This document shows, piece after piece, positions 7,628 to 15,598 of a DNA stretch of 20,524 nucleotides. The DNA lies in NCBI GenBank assembly GCA_021782065.1, contig JAJXVQ010000009.1, forward strand, positions 1-20,524, written 5' to 3'. The notes below the pieces were generated by a model. That model ran no database searches and had not been told where the DNA came from. It saw only the letters and a program-made list of their open reading frames with translations. The translations under genes and the position numbers were made by a program. The stretch is from Pseudomonadota bacterium. Lineage in GTDB: Bacteria; Pseudomonadota; Gammaproteobacteria; UBA1113. Each line of letters begins with the position of its first letter. Position 1 is the stretch's first letter.

Positions 7628-7700
7628 TATATTTATGTTATCGTCAGGTATGCTTTGACCAATTATTTAATTAGAGCAGCGATTGATTAGTCTGGGAGAA

Positions 7701-7720
7701 AAAGATTCAGAATAATCTTT
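7701..7720. promoter_or_regulatory. Small inverted repeat 35 bases before the RAP gene start
   Basis: AAAGATT-CAGAAT-AATCTTT is a perfect 7-bp inverted repeat with a 6-base spacer. It is followed by TATTAT/TATACA (7723-7731), which could serve as a -10 box but has no good -35 at the right distance. A repressor site or mRNA hairpin is possible. Confidence 0.3.
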
Positions 7721-7755
7721 AATATTATACAATAATTTTAGTGAAGGAATTAATT

Positions 7756-10700
7756 ATGGCTAAGAACAGAAAGAAAACTAAAGGTAAAGGTAAAGGTAAA
7801 GAAAAAGATAAGCAGCGTATACAGGTCAGCGCCATTAGGAGTAGTGAAAGCACTTTATCAGGCTCTGACATAACGTTTACCAAACAGCGTAAAGCCAAGC
7901 CGAAAGAAATTAAAGACCTCATTCAAGGATTTATAGAGCAGGAAGAATTTTTATTAGAGAATTTAGAAGAATTCAATCTCGAAACTCATAAGTCTTGTCT
8001 TTCTGCCTTGATTGATTTGTGTAAACAGTTTTTACCTATAAAAGCTTCTGTTGAGACAGAGTGGAAGAAACGGAGACCTGCCCAACGTTTTCCTGATTGT
8101 TTACAGCAGGCTTTGCAAACTACCATCACACGCATAGGAAAAGTTTATGCTGAACAATCTCGTGAGAAAGAGGGTATAGATTTTCTAGTGGAATTAGAGC
8201 TTAAGCTGGAAACTGAAATAAAAGAGTTTGCACGTATTAGCGAAGTAAGAGAAATACTTCATTGTGAATTGGGTAATGCCTATTGCAACATAAATGAATA
8301 TGATAATGCGCTGTACACTTTTGAGAAGATAACTTCAGAGAGCTTAAAAAAATATTTAATGCCACTTTTAATTGCAAATATTGCTGAATATTTATTTGAT
8401 CTAATAACACATGACTTATTAGACGAAAACCCTATTGACATAACGGAAGTACGAATTACATCAGAACTAGCACAGCTCGAGTCAAAAAAGAGAAAAAATG
8501 CCGTAAAGATACAAGAAATTGAAGGCAGATTGGGGCAGCCAATTTTTAAACTGATAGAGAAATATGTCGAATATGCGATAGAGGTGAGCCGTCAAGAAAA
8601 AGCGATGGATGTTCTATTTATAGCAAATTCTGTTTTGTTTCGTATCGCTGCCGTAGAGGGAAAAAGTGATTTTTATTTTGTAAAGAATAGATTTGAACAA
8701 ACGTTGAAAGCATTTCCTGATGAAAATCAGCTTAAAGAAATATCAGAAGAACAAAGAGGGGAATTGTTTTTTAAAAGAGCAATAATCAACAAAACTTTTA
8801 AAAATTACATGCGTAGATTGGGCGAAAAAGATGTGGGGGTAAACGATCGCATTATATTATGTGAAGAGAATTGGCAAAATGATTTGCACGTATCGGCACA
8901 ACTGGGGTTCGCGCAAGCACAATCTTTTGCAAGTATATTCTTACTAAAAGATAAAAATTCCTCGAGACAATGGCAACAACGCGCTGCTGCTGGAGGGGAC
9001 GTCTCTGCTTGTTATAATGAAGCACATGACTTGATTCATGAAGATAATGGGCTTAATGATGCAAATAAACTGAAAAAAATATTTTACTTATTAAAAAAAT
9101 CAGTTGAGGCTGGACATGTTCCATCTTTGTATAAGCTTGGTGAAATTTATTCAGGATATTTTGCACCTTGTTTAATTGAGACGGATTATTCTAAAGCGGT
9201 TGAATATTACCAACGTGCAGCCGAATACAATGATCCAAATGCATGGAGAGAATTAGGAAGAATTATTCTTAAACGAGGACGCCCTGATGATATCGTACAG
9301 GCATTAGCATTGTGGCAGCAAGCAAAAAATTACAACAACATTGGTTCAATGCTTTTGCTCGCTTCTTCTTTGTCAATTTATATTGATCATTTAATTCAGA
9401 AAAAACAAAAACAGATGCTTTCTGTGCAGACAAGTGTTTATTGGCCGAGAGTGGTGATAAGTTATGTTGCACAAGGTATTATGCACTGCCAAGATGCGAT
9501 TATTCAGTTGAATAAAGAGAGTAAGGATAGTCTCGAGCAGAATAAACGAGATGAACAAAAAAAACATATCTATGAGGCTTGTGCCATATTAGATCAGTTC
9601 TCTAAATTGCTTGAAAATGATATTTTTTTTAGTCCACAAAACAAAGCTGTTAAGATTTTATGTAACAAAATATCTGCTATTTTAGAGAATGTACCGATGA
9701 ATGTCGAATTTTCGCGACAAATAGGCGAGCCTACAGCTATAGCGGGTAAGATTGAAAATGAAGAGAGCGACGATGCATATTTTGATTCTTTGGACCGATT
9801 TTTCACTCAATTTGTCGCTTTAACTTCAGTTCAAGAGGACTTAGCGCTGGTTGATGATGCAACACAACCATTCAACAGTAATCCTTATCTCGATACTCTT
9901 TTCGAAATATATCCTATTTTCAAAAGTCTTGATAATACAGCGTTAACCTTATATGAGATTTCCGGGATTTTTTGGTCTGCGGGGAGCGAGCATCATCGTC
10001 TATTTAACCTATATAAGCAAGATGTTCAGATATTATTTGAGAATTTATTGATCGAGATAGAAAAACTTTCTTTAGCGGATTTTTCTCCTTATGTATTATC
10101 TTGCTTGTGCAAAGCACTGCTGGGTCTAGGTCGACTACGTTTAAATGCAGATGAACCGTTAGTGAGACAGATGACAGCAGCTATTATTGGTAAAATCGCT
10201 GAACATATTGAAAGCGTATTTATTACAAACAAAGTGGATATGATTTGTGCACTTAGCTTTTTTCCTTTTCAATATTCTTTAGACAAAAAATTATTAGAAT
10301 TACTTATTATCTATTTGCAGAATGATAGCGAGCAACTCTCTTTTATTGAGATAAGTCAGATTTGTTATACACTGTCCATTATAGATGCAAATAGAGCTGT
10401 AAGTAGTCAGGTTGATAGTACGGCAGAGATCCGCGCCGACCTAATAATAAAAATTAACGAGGCGGTAATACCTCATTTGTTACAGCCACAACCATTTGTT
10501 TATTTGCATCAATGGGTTTTAGCGATAGACTATTTTATGCACTCGAAACCAGAACTGGTTGTTTCTTTAAAAAAATTACCTCAATTTATACATAAATATG
10601 ATCATATCTATAATTCGCGCAAGCAAGGAAATCCATCTCATTTTCAAGAAAGAGTTAGTGGGTATGTCAATAGTATTTTTAAAGACAGCGCTAAAGAAGA

Positions 10701-11136
10701 ATTCTTTTTTGGTTTGTTAGCAGGTGATCTATTTGTTTCAGTGTCTGACATTCCAGCTAACATAGTGCATACGGGCTCGGACCTATTATTTGAAGTGAAT
10801 GGTCCTACACATTTTAATTGTAATTCTTTTCAAAACGATGAGACGATATTATCGCCTACAACTAGAGATATTTTTCATCACCGTTATAAAGAATTACTTC
10901 ATGCTAAAAAATTATGCATTATCAGTATTCCCTTTACTTTAGCTGTTGAACGGAGAAAAGAAAGAGAGGCTATTATTGAGCATATTTATTCTCAATTCGG
11001 ACCGGTTCAACCTCAATCGTTAAGTGGTTTTTCTGCACAGATTTTTTTACCGCCGCCTCGTGTAATGCCATCCACTCAAATAGCGAAGGCTTCGAAGAGG
11101 CTAGACCAGCCCAGTAGCAGTATGAATCTATCGTAG
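7756..11136 (+). CDS. Large helical-repeat protein with TPR/Sel1-like repeats and C-terminal RAP-like domain
   Basis: A 1126-residue cytosolic-type protein with no signal peptide. Start: ATG 7756 has AAGGA seven bases upstream; a GTG at 7741 is less likely. Order of parts: a very Lys-rich tail (residues 2-20, KNRKKTKGKGKGKEKDK); a TPR-like unit (about 171-192, YCNINEYDNALYTFEK); Sel1-like repeats (about 380-540, with SVEAGHVPSLYKLGEIYSG and KAVEYYQRAAEYNDPNAW); a second helical-repeat block (about 776-890, SPYVLSCLCKALLGLGRL) resembling repeats that precede RAP domains; and a RAP-like domain (about 995-1083) with DLLFEVNGPTHF (E1013, N1015, H1019), a HRYKELL helix and CIISIPF. RAP domains are best known from organellar RNA-binding proteins and relate to the PD-(D/E)XK fold. 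The gene is visibly richer in A+T than secA or smc and lies beside an IS66 scar, suggesting acquisition. Function unknown; RNA binding and a role in host interaction are guesses. Confidence 0.75.
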   Translation: MAKNRKKTKGKGKGKEKDKQRIQVSAIRSSESTLSGSDITFTKQRKAKPKEIKDLIQGFIEQEEFLLENLEEFNLETHKSCLSALIDLCKQFLPIKASVETEWKKRRPAQRFPDCLQQALQTTITRIGKVYAEQSREKEGIDFLVELELKLETEIKEFARISEVREILHCELGNAYCNINEYDNALYTFEKITSESLKKYLMPLLIANIAEYLFDLITHDLLDENPIDITEVRITSELAQLESKKRKNAVKIQEIEGRLGQPIFKLIEKYVEYAIEVSRQEKAMDVLFIANSVLFRIAAVEGKSDFYFVKNRFEQTLKAFPDENQLKEISEEQRGELFFKRAIINKTFKNYMRRLGEKDVGVNDRIILCEENWQNDLHVSAQLGFAQAQSFASIFLLKDKNSSRQWQQRAAAGGDVSACYNEAHDLIHEDNGLNDANKLKKIFYLLKKSVEAGHVPSLYKLGEIYSGYFAPCLIETDYSKAVEYYQRAAEYNDPNAWRELGRIILKRGRPDDIVQALALWQQAKNYNNIGSMLLLASSLSIYIDHLIQKKQKQMLSVQTSVYWPRVVISYVAQGIMHCQDAIIQLNKESKDSLEQNKRDEQKKHIYEACAILDQFSKLLENDIFFSPQNKAVKILCNKISAILENVPMNVEFSRQIGEPTAIAGKIENEESDDAYFDSLDRFFTQFVALTSVQEDLALVDDATQPFNSNPYLDTLFEIYPIFKSLDNTALTLYEISGIFWSAGSEHHRLFNLYKQDVQILFENLLIEIEKLSLADFSPYVLSCLCKALLGLGRLRLNADEPLVRQMTAAIIGKIAEHIESVFITNKVDMICALSFFPFQYSLDKKLLELLIIYLQNDSEQLSFIEISQICYTLSIIDANRAVSSQVDSTAEIRADLIIKINEAVIPHLLQPQPFVYLHQWVLAIDYFMHSKPELVVSLKKLPQFIHKYDHIYNSRKQGNPSHFQERVSGYVNSIFKDSAKEEFFFGLLAGDLFVSVSDIPANIVHTGSDLLFEVNGPTHFNCNSFQNDETILSPTTRDIFHHRYKELLHAKKLCIISIPFTLAVERRKEREAIIEHIYSQFGPVQPQSLSGFSAQIFLPPPRVMPSTQIAKASKRLDQPSSSMNLS

Positions 11137-11176
11137 ATTGGATTGGGTTAAATCAAGGTTAGCTTCCTATATATAC

Positions 11177-11205
11177 TTAACAACCCCCCTATCATCAGGT
11201 ATACT
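11177..11205 (+). promoter_or_regulatory. Sigma70 promoter for smc-zipA-ftsK
   Basis: TTAACA (11177-11182), an exact 17-base spacer and TATACT (11200-11205), each box matching consensus at five of six positions. Transcription would start near 11212, giving a leader of about 34 bases before the smc ATG. This is the best promoter in the window, and it separates the operon from the upstream RAP gene. Confidence 0.65.
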
Positions 11206-11245
11206 ATCTCCTGTCATTTTGCCGGGGTGAGGAACAGCAATATTT

Positions 11246-14200
11246 ATGCAAGAAACCAAATTACGCTTAAAAAACATTAAGTTAGTCGGATTTAAGTCAT
11301 TTGTTGACCCGACGGTGGTCTCATTTCCTGGGCATTTAACGGCCGTTGTAGGGCCTAATGGTTGTGGAAAATCTAATATCATCGATGCTGTACGTTGGGT
11401 GATGGGTGAAAGCTCCGCCAAGCAGTTGCGTGGTGAGGGCATGACGGATGTTATTTTTAATGGTTCTACGGCACGTAAACCTATAGGCCAGGCCTCGGTA
11501 GAGTTATTATTCGACAATCCCAATGGGGCTTTGGGTGGCGAATATGCCCAATATCCTGAAATCGCCATCAAGCGACTAGTGACCCGCGAAGGCCAATCCA
11601 CCTATTTTTTGAACAATGTGCGTTGCAGACGCCGTGATATAGTAGACATATTTTTAGGTACGGGCATGGGGCCTCGCAGCTATGCCATTATCGAACAAGG
11701 CATGATTTCACGCCTGATTGAAGCCAAACCCGAAGAGTTACGCGTCTATCTAGAAGAAGCCGCGGGCATATCCAAATACAAAGAACGTAGGCGCGAAACC
11801 GAAACCCGTATACGCCATACGCGCGAAAACTTAGATCGCCTAAACGATTTGCGCGAAGAATTAGCCAAACAATTACAACGGCTAGAACGTCAATCCGCGA
11901 ATGCGCAGCGTTATAAAGAATTCAAAACCGAAGAAGATGCCTTACGTGCGCAATTATTAACGCGACGCTTATTGCGTTTAACCGCTGAAGACGCTGAGCT
12001 CAGTGCTGCCATACGCGAATTGGAAGTTAGCCTAGAAAGTCAAATGGCGGCTTTGCGCGAAGTGGAGAAATTCTTAGAGATAGAGCAAGAACACCATAGT
12101 ACGCGCAGCGATGCTTTAAACGAAACTCAAGCCACTTATTATACCGCAGGTTCTGAGGTAACGCGCATTGAGCAAGCAATCGAATATCAAAAAGAACGAC
12201 GCGCACAATGGCAAGACGATCTAGAAGTAACTCAAAGCTCCTTGCAAGAGATGTTGCAACATCAAGAACAAGATACGGCACGCATTCAATGGTTAACCAC
12301 TGAATTAGCAGCAGTGGCAACGCCTTTAGCGGAACACAGTGGGCAGGCGGAAATTGCCGCGCAGCATTTAGGTCAGGCTGAACAAGCCTTTGATGATTGG
12401 CAACAACAATGGGATAGCTTCAATCAATTAGCAGCCCATAGCATGAAGGAAGCCGAAGTTGAGCAGACGCGCATCCGTCATTTAGAAGCACAACAGCAAA
12501 GTAGCCGTAATCGCATCGAACGGTTAGAGGCAGACAATAGCCGTTTACGTGAACAAAATACTGACGGCGATACCAATACTATAGCCGATGCACAAATACA
12601 GGCTTTAGAGCAACAGAAACAAATATTAGAAACGGCCAAAACCGAACAACAAAACGAAATTTCCCGTTTGCGTGAACAACGTCAAACAATGGCCAGTGAA
12701 TTAGATGCTTTAAAAACAGAATTGCGTAAAGGGCAGGGACAATTACAATCCTTGCAAACCTTGCAACAAGCGGCGTTGGGGCAGGACAATAACAAAACCG
12801 TAGATTGGCTAAAAGCACAAGGCTTTGCCGATAAGGCGCGTTTAGCACAAATATTGCGTATAGCCTCTGGTTACGAAACCGCGTTAGAAGCCGTGTTGGG
12901 CGAACAATTGCAAGCAGTCTGTTTAGAAGATGTAGCGGCATTGAGTGCCGCCGTAGAGCAGAATACTTTACCCAGCAACTTGCAATTATTCTATCCGCCA
13001 CTCGCACTATCTGCCGCGAATGCATCGATTGCACAGCCTTCGTTAGCCAGTTTATTGCAAAGCGGCCAGGAATGGGCACATTTATTGCAAAACATTTACG
13101 TAGTTGCTGATGTAAGTGTAGGCTTGGCTTTAATCAAGAACAGCGCCAAAGAGGCTTCTTTTATTACCACAGAAGGCATTTGGATCTCGCAGCACGGCAT
13201 CAGAGTGCCTAAGGCGAGCAGCAATGAAGAAGGTGTTTTAAAACGCGAAGGGCAGATTAACGCCTTGCAAATTCGGTTACAAGAAATCGAAGCTCGCATC
13301 GAAATTCTAGATAAAGGCATCAATGAACTACAAGCTAAACGGCAACAGTTACAAGGAGCACAGGAAGAGTCTCAACGTACTTTACAACAATTAGGCCAGC
13401 AAATTGCCGAAGCACGTGCTAATCTTAGAATCGAACAAAATCGTATTGAGCAATTAAAACAACGCTTAGCACAAAACGAAAAAGATCAAGTAGACGAGAA
13501 AGTGCGTTTAGAATCTTTCGCAGGCGATTTAGCTACCGCACGTCACCAATGGCAACAAGCGATGAGTGCAATGGAAAGTCAATCCAGCACGAAACAAACG
13601 TTATTAACGCGCAAAGAAACCTTGCAACAACAAGTGCAGAGTGCACGAGAGGATGCTAAGACCACGCATGACACCATGCAAAGTTTGCGCATTAAAGAGC
13701 AAAGCCTAAAAAGCGAATTGATTGCCAAAACCGAACATTTGCAACGTACGGCACAACAATTAAAAGTAATAGAAGAAAAGCACGGCGAATTGCAACAGTC
13801 TTTAGGCAACAGTGAAGCACCGCTAGAAGATTTACAACAAGAGTTACAAGATGCCTTGGCGGCACGAGCCGAAGCGGATAAAGCCTTACAAATCACTCGC
13901 GCTCAACTAGAAGCCGTCGAATTTAAAATACGTGAGTTGACGCAAAACCGCCATGCCATAGAAGATAAGCTGGAAGGCATACGTAACCAATTGGAAAAAT
14001 TTCGTTTAGACAAACAAACGGTGGTGGTGCGTCAGCAAAGCTTGCAAGAACAAATAGAAGCTCACTCAATTTCTGTGGAAGCAACACAGGCGATATTAGA
14101 TCCTGAAATGACAGAATTACTGCTAGAAGAAGCCTTGCAGAAAGTGTTGGGTCGCATCCAACGATTAGGGGCTATCAATTTGGCGGCCATAGAAGAATAC

Positions 14201-14779
14201 CAAAGCGAATCTGAACGTAAAATTTACTTAGACAAGCAAAACGACGATTTGGTTGAGGCCTTAACCATTTTGGAAGAAGCCATTCAAAAGATTGATCGCG
14301 AAACTAAGGCCTTGTTTAAAGATACCTTTGACCAAGTCAACAACCATTTGCAGCAATTATTTCCTAAAATATTTGGCGGAGGTGAATGTTACTTGGAAGC
14401 CACCGGCGAAGAATTATTGGATATGGGGGTTTCCATTATGGCTAGACCGCCAGGTAAGCGTAATGCTACTATTCATCTATTGTCGGGTGGGGAAAAGGCA
14501 TTGACGGCCATAGCTTTGGTGTTTTCTATATTCCGCTTAAATCCAGCCCCATTTTGTATGCTGGATGAGGTAGATGCCCCTCTAGACGACAACAACGTAT
14601 TTCGCTATTGTAATCTGGTTAAGGAAATGTCCAAAGAATTACAGTTTATTTACATCAGCCATAATAAAGTAGCGATGGAAATGGCCGAAAATTTGATTGG
14701 CGTGACTATGAAAGAGCCTGGCGTATCGAGACTGGTGTCGGTCGATATGGAAGAAGCCTTAGCAATGGCGGAAGATTGA
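11246..14779 (+). CDS. smc: Smc, chromosome segregation ATPase
   Basis: An 1177-residue structural-maintenance-of-chromosomes protein, the core of the Smc-ScpAB condensin that compacts and resolves replicated chromosomes. The N-terminal head has Walker A GPNGCGKS (36-43). Two long Gln/Glu-rich coiled coils (about 165-500 and 680-1010) flank a hinge (about 515-680, with GYETALEAVLGEQLQAV). The C-terminal head carries the ABC signature LSGGE (1079-1083) and Walker B/D-loop LDEVDAPLD with catalytic E1108. Length and layout are normal. A GAGGA lies 12 bases before the ATG, somewhat distant. First gene of an apparent smc-zipA-ftsK operon. Its presence implies a lineage using Smc rather than MukBEF; scpA and scpB are not in the window. 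Confidence 0.97.
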   Translation: MQETKLRLKNIKLVGFKSFVDPTVVSFPGHLTAVVGPNGCGKSNIIDAVRWVMGESSAKQLRGEGMTDVIFNGSTARKPIGQASVELLFDNPNGALGGEYAQYPEIAIKRLVTREGQSTYFLNNVRCRRRDIVDIFLGTGMGPRSYAIIEQGMISRLIEAKPEELRVYLEEAAGISKYKERRRETETRIRHTRENLDRLNDLREELAKQLQRLERQSANAQRYKEFKTEEDALRAQLLTRRLLRLTAEDAELSAAIRELEVSLESQMAALREVEKFLEIEQEHHSTRSDALNETQATYYTAGSEVTRIEQAIEYQKERRAQWQDDLEVTQSSLQEMLQHQEQDTARIQWLTTELAAVATPLAEHSGQAEIAAQHLGQAEQAFDDWQQQWDSFNQLAAHSMKEAEVEQTRIRHLEAQQQSSRNRIERLEADNSRLREQNTDGDTNTIADAQIQALEQQKQILETAKTEQQNEISRLREQRQTMASELDALKTELRKGQGQLQSLQTLQQAALGQDNNKTVDWLKAQGFADKARLAQILRIASGYETALEAVLGEQLQAVCLEDVAALSAAVEQNTLPSNLQLFYPPLALSAANASIAQPSLASLLQSGQEWAHLLQNIYVVADVSVGLALIKNSAKEASFITTEGIWISQHGIRVPKASSNEEGVLKREGQINALQIRLQEIEARIEILDKGINELQAKRQQLQGAQEESQRTLQQLGQQIAEARANLRIEQNRIEQLKQRLAQNEKDQVDEKVRLESFAGDLATARHQWQQAMSAMESQSSTKQTLLTRKETLQQQVQSAREDAKTTHDTMQSLRIKEQSLKSELIAKTEHLQRTAQQLKVIEEKHGELQQSLGNSEAPLEDLQQELQDALAARAEADKALQITRAQLEAVEFKIRELTQNRHAIEDKLEGIRNQLEKFRLDKQTVVVRQQSLQEQIEAHSISVEATQAILDPEMTELLLEEALQKVLGRIQRLGAINLAAIEEYQSESERKIYLDKQNDDLVEALTILEEAIQKIDRETKALFKDTFDQVNNHLQQLFPKIFGGGECYLEATGEELLDMGVSIMARPPGKRNATIHLLSGGEKALTAIALVFSIFRLNPAPFCMLDEVDAPLDDNNVFRYCNLVKEMSKELQFIYISHNKVAMEMAENLIGVTMKEPGVSRLVSVDMEEALAMAED

Positions 14780-14786
14780 TGGAATA

Positions 14787-14893
14787 GTGTATTCCACAGG
14801 ATTGCTTGAGCGGTTCACGAGCCGTATCTACACCCAGATCTGCTATAGGGGTGGTTTGTGAACCCCCTAATTGAATAGTCCTGCGGAATACAC
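14787..14893. repeat. Foldback repeat between smc and zipA
   Basis: The outer arms GTGTATTCCACAGGA (14787-14801) and TCCTGCGGAATACAC (14879-14893) pair at 14 of 15 positions. Nested inside are GGTTCAC/GTGAACC (14812-14818 with 14858-14864) and CACCC/GGGTG (14831-14835 with 14849-14853). The 107-base element is ERIC-like in form and lies inside an operon, so it would be transcribed and fold in the mRNA. A partial copy lies at 867-902. Confidence 0.65.
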
Positions 14894-14929
14894 ATTATAT
14901 TTACGAATTATGTTTACGAGGAGAAAAGA

Positions 14930-15598
14930 ATGGAAGTATATCTAATTATTGCGATCTGCGTGGTGGCGGTTCTAGGCCTATATGCCTTGATGCGTCGCAA
15001 TCACGATAAAGATAGCGTAACGCACGTGCAAAGTTACAGGGAACATCCTGCGGCTTTAGACGATGGCGTTGTAGGTCCAGTGCATGTTGTCTCTGCAGAG
15101 GAATATGAAGCGCCTGTGCCTGAAATTCATCCAATAGAAGCTGAAGTCGCTACGGCAGAAAAAGCGGAAATAGACGATAGTGAGCTTTTGGTCATGTATG
15201 TAGCTGCGGGTGAAAAGGGCCAATTCATGGGCTATGAGTTAATGCAAAGTTTAATGGCGCAAGGTTTACAAGCGGGTCCTATGGACATAGTTCATCGTTA
15301 TGACGAAGAAGGGCGCATTATTTTTAGCGTTGCTTCCGCCGCTGGTGCTGGCACTATTGATTTAACCAATATGGGTGATTTTATTACTCCGGGTTTATGC
15401 TTGTTTATTTATCCTAGAAAAGCTGTCCGTCCACGCCATGCGTTTAATGAAATGGTCGATTGTGCGACACAACTGGCTGATGAGCTTGAGGGCCAGGTGT
15501 TAGATCAAAACCGCCAACCTTGGACAACCGCATTTGAACACAGCAAGCGTCAGGCTTTACCGGTGTATCAACCTAAAACGGCAGGGGCTACAGCGTAA
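14930..15598 (+). CDS. zipA: ZipA, cell division protein anchoring FtsZ
   Basis: A 222-residue inner-membrane protein that tethers the FtsZ ring. One N-terminal transmembrane helix (residues 3-20) is followed by basic MRRNHDK, a short acidic linker (about 28-84) and the C-terminal FtsZ-binding domain (about 85-205), recognisable by LLVMYVAAGEKGQFMGYELMQ, GPMDIVHRYDEEG, FSVASAAGAGTIDLTNM and FITPGLCLFIYPRK. It is shorter than E. coli ZipA (about 330 residues) because the linker lacks the long Pro/Gln-rich stretch. GAGGAG is 6 bases before the ATG. ZipA is specific to Gammaproteobacteria. It lies about 150 bases after smc and abuts ftsK without a gap. Confidence 0.9.
   Translation: MEVYLIIAICVVAVLGLYALMRRNHDKDSVTHVQSYREHPAALDDGVVGPVHVVSAEEYEAPVPEIHPIEAEVATAEKAEIDDSELLVMYVAAGEKGQFMGYELMQSLMAQGLQAGPMDIVHRYDEEGRIIFSVASAAGAGTIDLTNMGDFITPGLCLFIYPRKAVRPRHAFNEMVDCATQLADELEGQVLDQNRQPWTTAFEHSKRQALPVYQPKTAGATA

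Larger units (their letters stand above)
7253..7755. other. AT-rich intergenic region upstream of the RAP-domain gene
   Basis: No credible gene. It holds a GACAG-TTTAT-CTGTC hairpin (7263-7277), a short GC-rich patch CCCCGGTACCGCCCGGGCC (7393-7411) in otherwise AT-rich DNA, a 12-bp interrupted stem (7594-7627) and a 7-bp stem (7701-7720). Together with the IS66 tail this looks like a degraded insertion zone. No promoter with two good boxes was found. Confidence 0.5.

Noticed and set aside
7655..7683. TTGACC as a -35 box for the RAP gene
   Set aside because: No acceptable -10 sequence occurs 15-19 bases downstream.
7725..7922. Hydrophobic minus-strand frame of 65 residues opposite the RAP gene start
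   Set aside because: Its Leu/Phe-rich sequence is the mirror of the Lys-rich codons of the plus-strand gene; it lies fully in antisense and has no start signal.
12579..13079. 166-residue minus-strand frame within smc
   Set aside because: It is antisense to the coiled coil and hinge of a clearly coding gene. Long reverse frames are expected from the biased codons of smc, and no domain is recognisable.
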